Shown here: positions 57,068-64,000 of the stretch, piece by piece
How positions within the stretch are numbered: position 1 is the stretch's first letter
How the letters are laid out: every line of letters begins with the position of its first letter
From: Caldimonas caldifontis
GTDB lineage: Bacteria > Pseudomonadota > Gammaproteobacteria > Burkholderiales > Burkholderiaceae_C
DNA length: 64,000 nt
Direction: 5' to 3'
NCBI RefSeq assembly: GCF_002930615.1
Contig: NZ_PSNX01000003.1
Location: 1-64,000 of the forward strand
Translations under genes and position numbers: made by a program
Notes under the pieces: model-generated
Database searches by the model: none
The model's input: only the letters and a program-made list of their open reading frames with translations
What the model was told of the DNA's origin: nothing

Positions 57068-57069
57068 GG

Positions 57070-57921
57070 TCATTCCTTGCACAGAGAAGGGTTCGGGGGG
57101 CTGACGGCCTCGCGGCCTGATGGGCTGGGCAGACTGCGGCGGTGGCGGTCGAACACGGGGTCGAGCCAGGTCGGCACCAGGCCATTGAGGCGGACCGCCA
57201 GCCGCTCGGGCCAGCCGATGTGGCGTTCGGCTGCTTCGTCCTGCAGCAGCGCCAGCAGGGCGTCGGCCACCCGCTGCGGCGGGTCCGACGCGGTGCCCGT
57301 GGCGGCGTTGTAGGCCGCCACGGCCGGGTCGTTGAAGGCCGTGCGGGTGCTGCGCGGCCCCAGGTACTGCACCTGCACCGGGCTGTCGCGCAACTCGCGC
57401 CGCAGCGCTTCGGCGGCACCCCGCAGGCCGAACTTGGCGGCGCTGTACACGCTGAAGCCGGGCAGCCCGATGCGGCCCAGCGCCGAGCCGACGAAGATCA
57501 CCTGGGCCTGCGTGCGCGTGCGCAGATGCGGCAGCAAGGCCCGTGTGAGCAACAGCGGGGCCAGCAGGTTGGTCTGCAGGCTGGCTGCCACCTGCTCGGC
57601 CGACTGGTCTTCAAGCCGTCCGAAGGCCGGCACGCCGGCGGCATGCACCACGACGTTCACGCCCCAGTCCGCCGCCACCGGCACCAGGCCATGGGCCTGC
57701 GTCCAGGTGGGTGGCTGGGACAGGTCGGCCACGCACCATTCGACACGCGCACTGGACAGGCCCCGGCGACGGCGCAACTCGCGCGCCAGGGCCGACAGGC
57801 GCGCTGGAGAGCGGCCGGTGAGCAGGAGACTGGCGCCCGCGGCCAGCAGCCCGTCGGCCACGGCCTGCCCGATGCCGCCGGTGGCCCCGGTGAGCAGCAC
57901 CCGGGCATTCGACGGCATCAT
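57070..57921 (-). CDS. Short-chain dehydrogenase/reductase
   Basis: 283 residues. Nucleotide-binding TGATGGIGQA begins at residue 11. The catalytic triad is visible as Ser in FVGSALGRIG (about 143) and Tyr-x3-Lys in YSAAK (about 159). N-binding NVVVHAAGV follows family rules. The C-terminal extension is longer than usual and may anchor or recruit. The ATG overlaps the stop of the diiron protein gene. It likely reduces or oxidises the product of that enzyme. Confidence 0.87.
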   Translation of the reverse strand: MMPSNARVLLTGATGGIGQAVADGLLAAGASLLLTGRSPARLSALARELRRRRGLSSARVEWCVADLSQPPTWTQAHGLVPVAADWGVNVVVHAAGVPAFGRLEDQSAEQVAASLQTNLLAPLLLTRALLPHLRTRTQAQVIFVGSALGRIGLPGFSVYSAAKFGLRGAAEALRRELRDSPVQVQYLGPRSTRTAFNDPAVAAYNAATGTASDPPQRVADALLALLQDEAAERHIGWPERLAVRLNGLVPTWLDPVFDRHRRSLPSPSGREAVSPPNPSLCKE

Positions 57922-58607
57922 GCAGCCACCTCCTGCGGGCGCGAAGGCGCAACCCTGCCAGGCAGGGGCAGGCCCCGGAACACATCGCCGTAGAGCCGAT
58001 AGAACGCCTTGGCGGCATGCACGATGGCCGCCTGATCGGCGGCATCGTCGATGCGGTCCATCAGCAGGGCGAAGTGGGCGGTGTGTTCCTGGTCGAGCGT
58101 GCCGTGCGAGCGCAGGTAGCTGAAGGCGGCGTCGGGCAGCCCCAGATGCTGCTGGATGCGATCGGCCGCCGTCAGCGCCAGGGCGACGCTGGTGCCTTCG
58201 AGCACATGCACCATGCCGAAGAAGCCCAGCGGGTTGCCCCGCGCGATGGTGTCGTAGGCGTAGGCCACCATCACCTCGGTGGCGTGCGCGGGCCGCCCGC
58301 GCCGGACGGCCTCGGCGTCGGCACCGCAGGCGCGCAGATCGTCGAGGATCCATTCGTCGTGCCCCTGCTCCTCCTCGATGTACTCGTCCATCGCATCGTG
58401 CAGCCAGGCATGGCGCGGCGGCAGCGCCGCCTTGCAGGCCCGCAGCAGCGGCACGGTGTGGCGCACATGGTGATAGGCCTGCGTGAGGAAGGCCTGGTAG
58501 CTGGGCAGCGACACCTCGCCGCGCAGGCAGCCCTGGATGATGGGGACCTGGACCAGGTCGGCCCGCTCGCCAGCCGTCTCGGCCAGCAGACGTGCGTGAA
58601 AGCTCAT
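57918..58607 (-). CDS. Heme-oxygenase-like diiron (TenA/PqqC-superfamily) iron-containing redox enzyme
   Basis: 229 residues, all helical. Candidate metal ligands fit the heme-oxygenase-like diiron oxidase pattern: E80-x2-H83 (EEQGHDEW), E137 (HVLEGTS) and H168-x3-D172-x2-H175 (SHGTLDQEH). The last motif is the one described for CADD- and UndA-like oxygenases. Spacing H83 to E137 is 54 residues, and E137 to H168 is 31. Known relatives make alkenes, cleave amino acids or oxidise amines using O2. It overlaps both neighbours by ATGA, so it acts with the AMP-ligase and SDR. Reaction unknown. Confidence 0.82.
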   Translation of the reverse strand: MSFHARLLAETAGERADLVQVPIIQGCLRGEVSLPSYQAFLTQAYHHVRHTVPLLRACKAALPPRHAWLHDAMDEYIEEEQGHDEWILDDLRACGADAEAVRRGRPAHATEVMVAYAYDTIARGNPLGFFGMVHVLEGTSVALALTAADRIQQHLGLPDAAFSYLRSHGTLDQEHTAHFALLMDRIDDAADQAAIVHAAKAFYRLYGDVFRGLPLPGRVAPSRPQEVAA

Positions 58608-60049
58608 GAAAGCAACTCCTCGGTGGGGAACAGATGGGGGTGCGCGGCCAGGATGGCGTCGCGTCGGGGGCGGCCGTTGGCAGTGGCCAGGCCGCTGGTG
58701 TCGTTCAGGGGCGCACAGGCCCGGGTCCAGTGCCGCAACTGGGCGTAGTCGGGCAGCGTCGCATTGACCGCCTCGACCGCACGGCGCAACAGGGCGTCGT
58801 CCAGGTCGGCCGCCATCGGCCACAGCACCGCGCCCAGGGCGGGTTGCCCGTCGCCAAAGACCACCGCCTGGGCGATGCCGGGCTGCACGCGCAAGCGGGT
58901 CTCGACCCATTCGGGCGAGACATTGCGCCCGTAGGCGGTGATGAGCACGTTCTTCTTGCGGCCTCGCACGTGGACGAAGCCCTCGTCGTCGATCTCGCCC
59001 AGATCGCCCGTGGGCCACCAGACGCCCGGCGGCGAGGCCGCCTCCGCCCCGCCCAGGTACCCGAGCATCAAGGCACCGGACACTTCCAGTTCGCCGTCGG
59101 CAGCCACCCGCACGCGGGCATGTGGCAGCGGACGACCGACCGAGCCGGGCCGGTCGGCACCGGGATGGTTGAGCGTCTGGACCGACCCGCCCTCGGACAG
59201 GCCGTAGCCCTCGTACACCGGCAGGCCCAGGAGGCGTGCACGCGCAATGAGTTCGGCCCCCACCGGGGCACCTCCCACCGCCACGAAGCGCAGGCTGGCG
59301 GGAGCCCGCTGCTGACGCGACGCCAGGTAGGCCACCCAGGCGGCCAGCATCTGCGGCAGCAGGATGAGGCTGTCAGGTGCGTGCGCCGTCACGGTGGCGT
59401 GGAAACGCGCCATGTCGAAGGAGGACGAGCCCTGCCAGCCGAGCGTGGCCAGGGGCAGCACGATCGCCGTCGCCCCGGCCGCCCAGGCGGCCTGCAGGCC
59501 TGCCACGTCTTCCAGCAGCACCGCCAGCGGCAGTGCGCACAGATGGCGCCGCACCCCCAGCGGGCCCAGGGTCTGTGCCACCGACTGCGCCACCGCCTGC
59601 AGGCCGGCCTCGCTCAGGCAGACCCCTTTGGGTGTGCCCGTGGTGCCGGAGGTGAACGTCACCTTGGCGGTGCCCGGCGGCAGCACCGGCGGCGCAGCGG
59701 GACGCGGCAGCCACACGCATGCCAGAGGTTCTTGCGCCACCACCACAGCGTCGATCGGTGCCTCGGGCCAGCGCCGCGCCATCGACGCCGGGCAGACCAG
59801 GGCGTCCGCGCCGCTGAGCCCCAGCGCGTGGTCGATCTGCTCCGACGTGAAGAACAGGGGCAGGGGCACATGCACCACGCCCGCGTTGCGGCAGGCCCGG
59901 TCGAGCACGGCCCAGGCCACGCCGTTGTCCATCAAGGAAGCCACCACACGCATACCGGCATGCTGCAGACGATCTGCCAGGGCCAGGGTGGCGTCCATCG
60001 CGTCCTGCCGAGACCAGGCGCGCCGGGCATCGATCCAGGCCGGGTTCAT
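58604..60049 (-). CDS. AMP-dependent acyl ligase/synthetase-like protein
   Basis: 481 residues. The ATP loop is TFTSGTTGTPKG (about 130). The A8 hinge region is TGDLGEIDDEGFVHVRGRKK, and NVLITAYGRNVSPEWVE follows. The A10 region reads LATANGRPRR, with Arg where the catalytic Lys of most adenylating enzymes stands (usually NGK). The N-terminus is shorter than in long-chain acyl-CoA synthetases. It should activate a carboxylic acid as acyl-AMP, perhaps a fatty acid, for the neighbouring enzymes. Overlaps with both neighbours show tight coupling. Confidence 0.85.
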   Translation of the reverse strand: MNPAWIDARRAWSRQDAMDATLALADRLQHAGMRVVASLMDNGVAWAVLDRACRNAGVVHVPLPLFFTSEQIDHALGLSGADALVCPASMARRWPEAPIDAVVVAQEPLACVWLPRPAAPPVLPPGTAKVTFTSGTTGTPKGVCLSEAGLQAVAQSVAQTLGPLGVRRHLCALPLAVLLEDVAGLQAAWAAGATAIVLPLATLGWQGSSSFDMARFHATVTAHAPDSLILLPQMLAAWVAYLASRQQRAPASLRFVAVGGAPVGAELIARARLLGLPVYEGYGLSEGGSVQTLNHPGADRPGSVGRPLPHARVRVAADGELEVSGALMLGYLGGAEAASPPGVWWPTGDLGEIDDEGFVHVRGRKKNVLITAYGRNVSPEWVETRLRVQPGIAQAVVFGDGQPALGAVLWPMAADLDDALLRRAVEAVNATLPDYAQLRHWTRACAPLNDTSGLATANGRPRRDAILAAHPHLFPTEELLS

Positions 60050-60696
60050 GACAGGCTCTCCGCCACAGGACGCGTGTGCATACGGCCCAGCGCCGTGGGC
60101 AGGTGGCCGGCCAGCACCATCGGCCGATGCTCGTAGTAGCGACCCCAGTCCTGGGCATCCGGACCGAGCCGCTGCGGATCGGCCGGGGCCAGCTCCAGCG
60201 GGGTCACGCCCATGCGCAGGAACAGGTGCCGCAACTCCTCGGTGAGCGTGCTCACCACCCACTCGACCCCCCGCTGTGCCAGGTGCGCCCCCAGCACGTG
60301 GATCAGCCGACGGCCCGCGCCCACCTGACTGGCCGCCAGATGACCCACTTCGACCAGTTGGCACCGCTCGAGCGCACACCCGGTCTGCCGGGAGAGCACC
60401 TCGTGCACCGGGCCGTCCAGGTAGCGCTCCAGGAACAGCGGCTCGGTGGCCTGACGGTAGCCGGCCGCGGCCACCAGCGCAGGCCCCTGCCGCAGGCTGA
60501 CCAGCTCCGGCATGAAGTGGCGCACACGGGCTGCATGCCGGCGGGCATAGACCGCACGGATGAAGTCCTCGACCGGCTCGCGGTCCGGATCCCCGGGGGA
60601 ATGGACCTGCCAGGTCCATGCCGGGATCCCACCCACAGGTCCGTGTCCGGACCGCTGTGCACCGCTCCCGGCGGCCAGCTCGCATCCCAGTGGCAT
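60046..60696 (-). CDS. Thermostable hemolysin-family protein (GNAT-like fold)
   Basis: 216 residues. The match is to the T_hemolysin family by overall pattern: FIRAVYARRHAARVRHFMP, LVSLRQGPALVAAAGYR, EPLFLERYLDGPVHEVLSR, VEVGHLAASQVGAGRRL and a C-terminal PMVLAGHL. The VGAGRRLI stretch resembles the acyl-CoA loop of GNAT and autoinducer-synthase folds. The family name comes from Vibrio proteins and does not prove hemolysis. Start at 60696 is backed by CAGGAG seven bases upstream; a longer frame to 60744 is not. First gene of the operon. May transfer the activated acyl group (inference). Confidence 0.78.
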   Translation of the reverse strand: MPLGCELAAGSGAQRSGHGPVGGIPAWTWQVHSPGDPDREPVEDFIRAVYARRHAARVRHFMPELVSLRQGPALVAAAGYRQATEPLFLERYLDGPVHEVLSRQTGCALERCQLVEVGHLAASQVGAGRRLIHVLGAHLAQRGVEWVVSTLTEELRHLFLRMGVTPLELAPADPQRLGPDAQDWGRYYEHRPMVLAGHLPTALGRMHTRPVAESLS

Positions 60697-60882
60697 GAAG
60701 CAACTCCTGTGGCACCGATGGGTGCCTTCGAGCGCATGGTCCAAGGGCTGGATGAAGCCTCCCTTAAGCGCGGTGGGTGTGCGCCTGTTGCATCTGTTAG
60801 CGAACGCAAGCCCGCCAAATGCATCACAGCAGGCCTGGGGATGTCATCATTTCGGCTCCCCGTGTTCATGCCTTGACTGACG

Positions 60883-61482
60883 ATGAGCCTGTTCCAGCTG
60901 TACAAGAACGAAGACCTGAGTGTGGTGGTGTCCGAGCTGCTGATCGCCACCGCCGACAGCACCGACCCCCTGGTGGACGGATCGGTCAACGAAGTCCTGG
61001 CTGCGCTGCGCGAGCGCCTGGGCATGGATGTGGTCTTCGTGGGCGAGATGGTCAACGGACAGCGGGTGTTCCGCTTCGTGGACAGAACACCCGACGCACC
61101 CGCGCTGCAGGCCGGCAGTGCCAACCCGGTGGAGGAAACCTTCTGTCAGCGCATCGTGGACGGCCGCCTGCCCCAGTTGATCCAGGACGTGGCGGCGCTG
61201 CCTGCCGGGACCGATCTGCCGAGCAGCCCCATCCGTGTGGGAGCCCATCTGAGCACCCCCATCGTGCTCAAGGACGGCCGCACCTTCGGGACCCTGTGCT
61301 GCTTCAGCCAGGCGCCCAGCCCACGGCTGCAGCAGAAGGATCTGCAGCTGCTCCAGCAATGCGCCCAGCTCGTGGCCCGCAAGCTCGAGCTGGCCGAATC
61401 CAAAGGGGTGCGCGACCCGGTACCCAACTGGTCGCTGGAGCCCATGGAACCCTACGAGTCCAAGGTCTGGCGCCTGCCCTGA
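60883..61482 (+). CDS. GAF-domain protein
   Basis: 199 residues. A single GAF domain spans about 25-180 (VNEVLAALRERLGMDVVFVGE, ETFCQRIVDGRLPQLIQD, VGAHLSTPIVLKDGRTFGTLCCF). No output domain is attached. The CC in LCCF and the FC earlier might bind a ligand or metal. It is divergent from the HDO operon with 186 bases between the start codons, so it may sense a signal for that operon, but has no DNA-binding domain. Standalone GAF proteins can also modulate partner kinases. Confidence 0.82.
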   Translation: MSLFQLYKNEDLSVVVSELLIATADSTDPLVDGSVNEVLAALRERLGMDVVFVGEMVNGQRVFRFVDRTPDAPALQAGSANPVEETFCQRIVDGRLPQLIQDVAALPAGTDLPSSPIRVGAHLSTPIVLKDGRTFGTLCCFSQAPSPRLQQKDLQLLQQCAQLVARKLELAESKGVRDPVPNWSLEPMEPYESKVWRLP

Positions 61483-61556
61483 CCGAGCAGGCCATCTCCC
61501 AAACGCCGCCAGCAGGCCCCGTTCTTGCTTCCTTGTGTCTGGCGTCACGCCGGGGG

Positions 61557-61630
61557 AGGGGTTGACTAGGTTCAACCCTGAGAGCAAACCATGCGGAATG
61601 CGCATAACCCGGGAAATATTCGCGTTTCCC
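61557..61630 (+). promoter_or_regulatory. Structured, palindrome-rich upstream region of the amino-acid ABC operon
   Basis: The 288-base gap 61483-61770 has no gene. It holds an 8-bp stem (61557-61565 with 61572-61579, one bulged G), the perfect palindrome ATGCGCAT (61598-61605) and GGGAAA/TTTCCC (61611-61616 and 61625-61630). These may be regulator sites or leader structure. No known riboswitch is recognised. Confidence 0.35.
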
Positions 61631-61770
61631 ATGAAGCCTTCCGCACCAAATGTTTGCATGCTTCGGGCCTGGGCGTGCCACAAGCCGCGCCCTGCCGTTG
61701 TGACCCACTCGCTGCACCGCCCCACCAGGGGTGCAGTGCCATCTGACAGACGAAGGAAAGGGACCTCAAG

Positions 61771-62796
61771 ATGAAGACACGTTGGATCAAGGGCCTGGCC
61801 GCTGCCGCAGCCGTTGCGATCCCCGCGATGCTGCCGCTGTCCGCCACGGCCGGGCCGACGCTGGATGCGATCAAGTCCAAGGGCACGCTGCGCTGCGCCG
61901 TCAACAGCGGCCTGCAGGGCTTCTCGGCGCCGGACGCCCAGGGGCGCTGGACGGGGCTCGATGTGGACTACTGCCGCGCCGTGGCCGCGGCCATCCTGAA
62001 CGACCCCAACAAGGTGCAGTTCGTCCCCACCACCACGCAGAACCGCTTCACGGTGCTGCAGTCGGGCGAGGTGGACATCCTCTCGCGCAACACCACCTGG
62101 ACCTCCTCGCGCGACTCCACGCTGGGCTCCGTCTTCGCAGGCACCTGGTTCTATGACGGCCAGGGCTTCATGGTGAAGAAGGCGGCCAACATCAAGAACG
62201 CCTCCCAGCTCAACGGCGCCACCATCTGCGTGCAGCCCGGCACCACCACCGAGCTGAACCTGAGCGATTACTTCCGCAGCAAGCGCATGACGTTCAAGCC
62301 GGTGGTGATCAGCGACCTGGCCCAGATCCAGCAGGCCTTCTTCGCGGGGCGCTGCGACGTCTTCACCACCGACATCTCGGGCCTGGCCGCCACCCGCCTG
62401 GCAGCGCCCAACAAGGACGACCTGGTGATCCTGCCCGACGCCATCTCCAAGGAGCCCCTGGGCCCCATGGTACGCCGCGGTGACTGGGAGTTCTACACCA
62501 TCGCCAAGTGGGTGCTCTACGGTCTGATCGAGGCTGAGGAGTACGGCGTGACCTCGGCCAACGTGGACAAGCTGAAGGCCGAATCCAAGGACCCGCAGAT
62601 CCAGCGCATCGTCGGCAACACCGGTGACGTGGGCAAGGGCCTGGGCCTGGACAACGACTGGCTGGTGCGTGCCATCAAGGCGGTGGGCAACTATGGCGAG
62701 ATCTACCAGCGCAACATTGGCCCGCTCGGCCTGGAGCGCGGCCAGAACGCGCTGTGGAAGGACGGCGGTCTGATGTACGCCCCGCCGCTGCGCTGA
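61771..62796 (+). CDS. Amino-acid ABC transporter substrate-binding protein (AapJ-like)
   Basis: 341 residues. Signal peptide with KTRWIKGLAAAAAVAIPAML and cleavage after ATA. Family 3 binding-protein motifs are GTLRCAVNSGLQGFSAPDAQ, LDVDYCRAVAAAIL, TVLQSGEVDILSRNTTWT and DVFTTDISGLAA. This matches general L-amino-acid (AapJ/BztA) binders. First gene of the operon. A 10-bp hairpin follows its stop, which often keeps binding-protein levels above those of the permease. Confidence 0.93.
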   Translation: MKTRWIKGLAAAAAVAIPAMLPLSATAGPTLDAIKSKGTLRCAVNSGLQGFSAPDAQGRWTGLDVDYCRAVAAAILNDPNKVQFVPTTTQNRFTVLQSGEVDILSRNTTWTSSRDSTLGSVFAGTWFYDGQGFMVKKAANIKNASQLNGATICVQPGTTTELNLSDYFRSKRMTFKPVVISDLAQIQQAFFAGRCDVFTTDISGLAATRLAAPNKDDLVILPDAISKEPLGPMVRRGDWEFYTIAKWVLYGLIEAEEYGVTSANVDKLKAESKDPQIQRIVGNTGDVGKGLGLDNDWLVRAIKAVGNYGEIYQRNIGPLGLERGQNALWKDGGLMYAPPLR

Positions 62797-62823
62797 TCCT
62801 GCGCACCCTGCGTGTCTGAGGAC

Positions 62824-62847
62824 GGCGGCCCGCGCGAGCGGGCCGCC
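62824..62847 (+). terminator. Attenuating hairpin between binding protein and permease genes
   Basis: GGCGGCCCGC (62824-62833) pairs perfectly with GCGGGCCGCC (62838-62847) around GCGA. There is no T-run, so it more likely protects the upstream mRNA end or partly terminates than stops transcription fully. Confidence 0.5.
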
Positions 62848-62888
62848 CCGTATCTGCCACTCATCCTTCCTTCGAGGTCGAAGCACCG

Positions 62889-64000
62889 ATGTTCAGCAAC
62901 GAACGTGTCCGTGGCATCGCCTACCAGGTCCTGCTGCTCGCCGCCGTGGTCGGCGTGGGCTGGTACCTGGTCTCCAACACCCTGCACAACCTCTCCACGC
63001 GCCAGATCCAGGTGGGCTTCGGCTTTCTGGGTCGTGAGGCGGGGTTCGAGATCGCCGAGAAGCTGATCGAGTACGACGCCACCCACACCTATGCGCGCGC
63101 TTTCGGCGTGGGCCTGCTCAACACGCTGAAGGTGGCCGTGCTGGGGGTGGTGCTGGCCACGGTGCTGGGCACCCTGATCGGCATTGCCAGGCTGTCCAGC
63201 AACTGGCTGCTGGCCAAGCTGGCCTCGGGCTATGTCGAGGTGATGCGCAATGTGCCGCTGCTGCTGCAGCTCTTCGTCTGGTATGGCCTCTTCACCGAGC
63301 TGCTGCCGCCCGTGCGCGAAGCCATCACCCTGGGCGACTGGCTGTTTGCGACACAGCGGGGCTTCTGGTTCGCCTGGCCCGCCGCCCACCCCGCCTGGAC
63401 AGCGGCCGCCTGGGCCTTGCTGGCCGGCATCGTCCTGGCCTGGGTGTGGCGCATGGCCGCGGCACGCCATCAGCAGGCCACGGGCCAGCGCTGGCCTGTG
63501 GGCTGGGTGAGCGCTGCCCTGATCCTGGGTCTGCCGCTGCTGGCCTGGGCCGTCATGGGCGCCCCCACCGAGATGGATGTGCCCCAGGTGGGCGGCTTCA
63601 GCCTGCAAGGTGGCCGTTCGATCTCGCCCGAGTTCACGGCGCTGCTGCTGGGCCTGTCCACCTACACCGCGGCCTTCGTGGCCGAGGTGGTGCGCGCGGG
63701 CATCCTGGCCGTCGATCGCGGCCAGACCGAGGCTGCTCAGGCCCTGGGCCTGAACGCCGGCCAGCGGCTGCGCCTGGTGACCCTGCCCCAGGCCCTGCGC
63801 GTGATCATCCCGCCGATGACCAGCCAGTACCTGAACCTGACCAAGAACTCCTCGCTGGCGGTGGCCATCGGCTACCCCGACCTGGTGGCCGTGGCCAACA
63901 CGACGATGAACCAGACCGGCCAGGCCATCGAGGCCATCGCCATCCTGATGGCCGTGTACCTCACGATCAGCCTGGCGATCTCGCTGTTCATGAACTGGTA
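62889..64000 (+). CDS. Amino-acid ABC transporter permease (AapQ-like), truncated by the window end
   Basis: The first 370 codons are present; no stop is reached at 64000. Start MFSNERVRGIAYQVLLLAAV at 62889. Spans near 12-32, 80-105 and several later ones are predicted, with the family loop EVMRNVPLLLQLFVWYGLF and the EAA loop VRAGILAVDRGQTEAAQALG, then PQALRVIIPPMTSQYLNLTK. A long central insert (GDWLFATQRGFWFAWP and following) is typical of AapQ/BztB. The second permease and ATPase genes should follow outside the window. Confidence 0.93.
   Translation, partial: MFSNERVRGIAYQVLLLAAVVGVGWYLVSNTLHNLSTRQIQVGFGFLGREAGFEIAEKLIEYDATHTYARAFGVGLLNTLKVAVLGVVLATVLGTLIGIARLSSNWLLAKLASGYVEVMRNVPLLLQLFVWYGLFTELLPPVREAITLGDWLFATQRGFWFAWPAAHPAWTAAAWALLAGIVLAWVWRMAAARHQQATGQRWPVGWVSAALILGLPLLAWAVMGAPTEMDVPQVGGFSLQGGRSISPEFTALLLGLSTYTAAFVAEVVRAGILAVDRGQTEAAQALGLNAGQRLRLVTLPQALRVIIPPMTSQYLNLTKNSSLAVAIGYPDLVAVANTTMNQTGQAIEAIAILMAVYLTISLAISLFMNW

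Noticed and set aside
61483-61770. Possible riboswitch before the amino-acid ABC operon
   Set aside because: The hairpins do not match the core of a glycine, lysine or glutamine riboswitch that I can recognise; kept only as a structured region.

Overview
The window comes from the chromosome of a high-GC proteobacterium. Gene content, dense ATGA-type gene overlaps and protein style (split pntAA/pntAB, soxCDYZAXB, sorAB, the NAGGN operon) suggest a betaproteobacterium of the order Burkholderiales, possibly the Rubrivivax/Leptothrix/Ideonella group. That placement is inference from gene style; no rRNA or tRNA gene is present to test it. I see no insertion sequence, prophage or CRISPR array.

Left part (1-14.6 kb). 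The window opens inside the last 43 codons of a secreted serine hydrolase that resembles the C-terminus of PET hydrolases and cutinases. Next come a small secreted Cys/Lys/Ala-rich protein, uvrA, a small Ig-fold lipoprotein and panE. A SulP anion transporter follows, preceded by a leader with a 31-codon upstream ORF and two strong hairpins. Then come a tandem universal stress protein, the sulfite dehydrogenase pair sorA-sorB, recQ, an MFS transporter, a ClC chloride protein and ssb with a clear terminator.

14.6-19 kb. A small AT-rich scar holds a broken antitoxin-like fragment and repeated operator-like sequences in front of a YjjJ-type HipA kinase. Next is an overlapping pair: an AMP-phosphorylase-like member of the thymidine phosphorylase family and a PRPP-synthetase-like protein.

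19-28 kb. A thiosulfate-oxidation island: ArsR regulator, soxC, soxD, soxY, soxZ, soxA, soxX, soxB, an MBL-fold lipoprotein and a second ArsR paralogue. With sorAB and SulP upstream, the window covers thiosulfate oxidation, sulfite oxidation and possibly sulfate movement across the membrane.

28-45 kb. A UspA protein, a c-di-GMP GGDEF/EAL enzyme coupled to a cupredoxin-like periplasmic protein, and a DUF4394-type lipoprotein. The three-gene osmoprotectant operon follows (N-acetylglutaminylglutamine amide: asnO-type amidotransferase, ngg synthetase, M42 peptidase). Then come an RND efflux pump with its adaptor, a CAP-domain lipoprotein, mnmA-NUDIX and an XdhC-like protein.

45-56 kb. An alpha/beta hydrolase, a MATE transporter, a PhnCDEE-type ABC importer whose binding protein resembles the putative selenate group, and the proton-translocating transhydrogenase operon with panD inserted between pntAA and pntAB. 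A two-component system closes the stretch.

56-64 kb. The most interesting locus is a tightly overlapping five-gene operon: thermostable-hemolysin-family protein, AMP-ligase, heme-oxygenase-like diiron protein, SDR and TPR protein. A GAF-domain gene is divergent to it. It looks like an uncharacterised small-molecule biosynthetic unit. The window ends in an amino-acid ABC transporter (binding protein and truncated permease).
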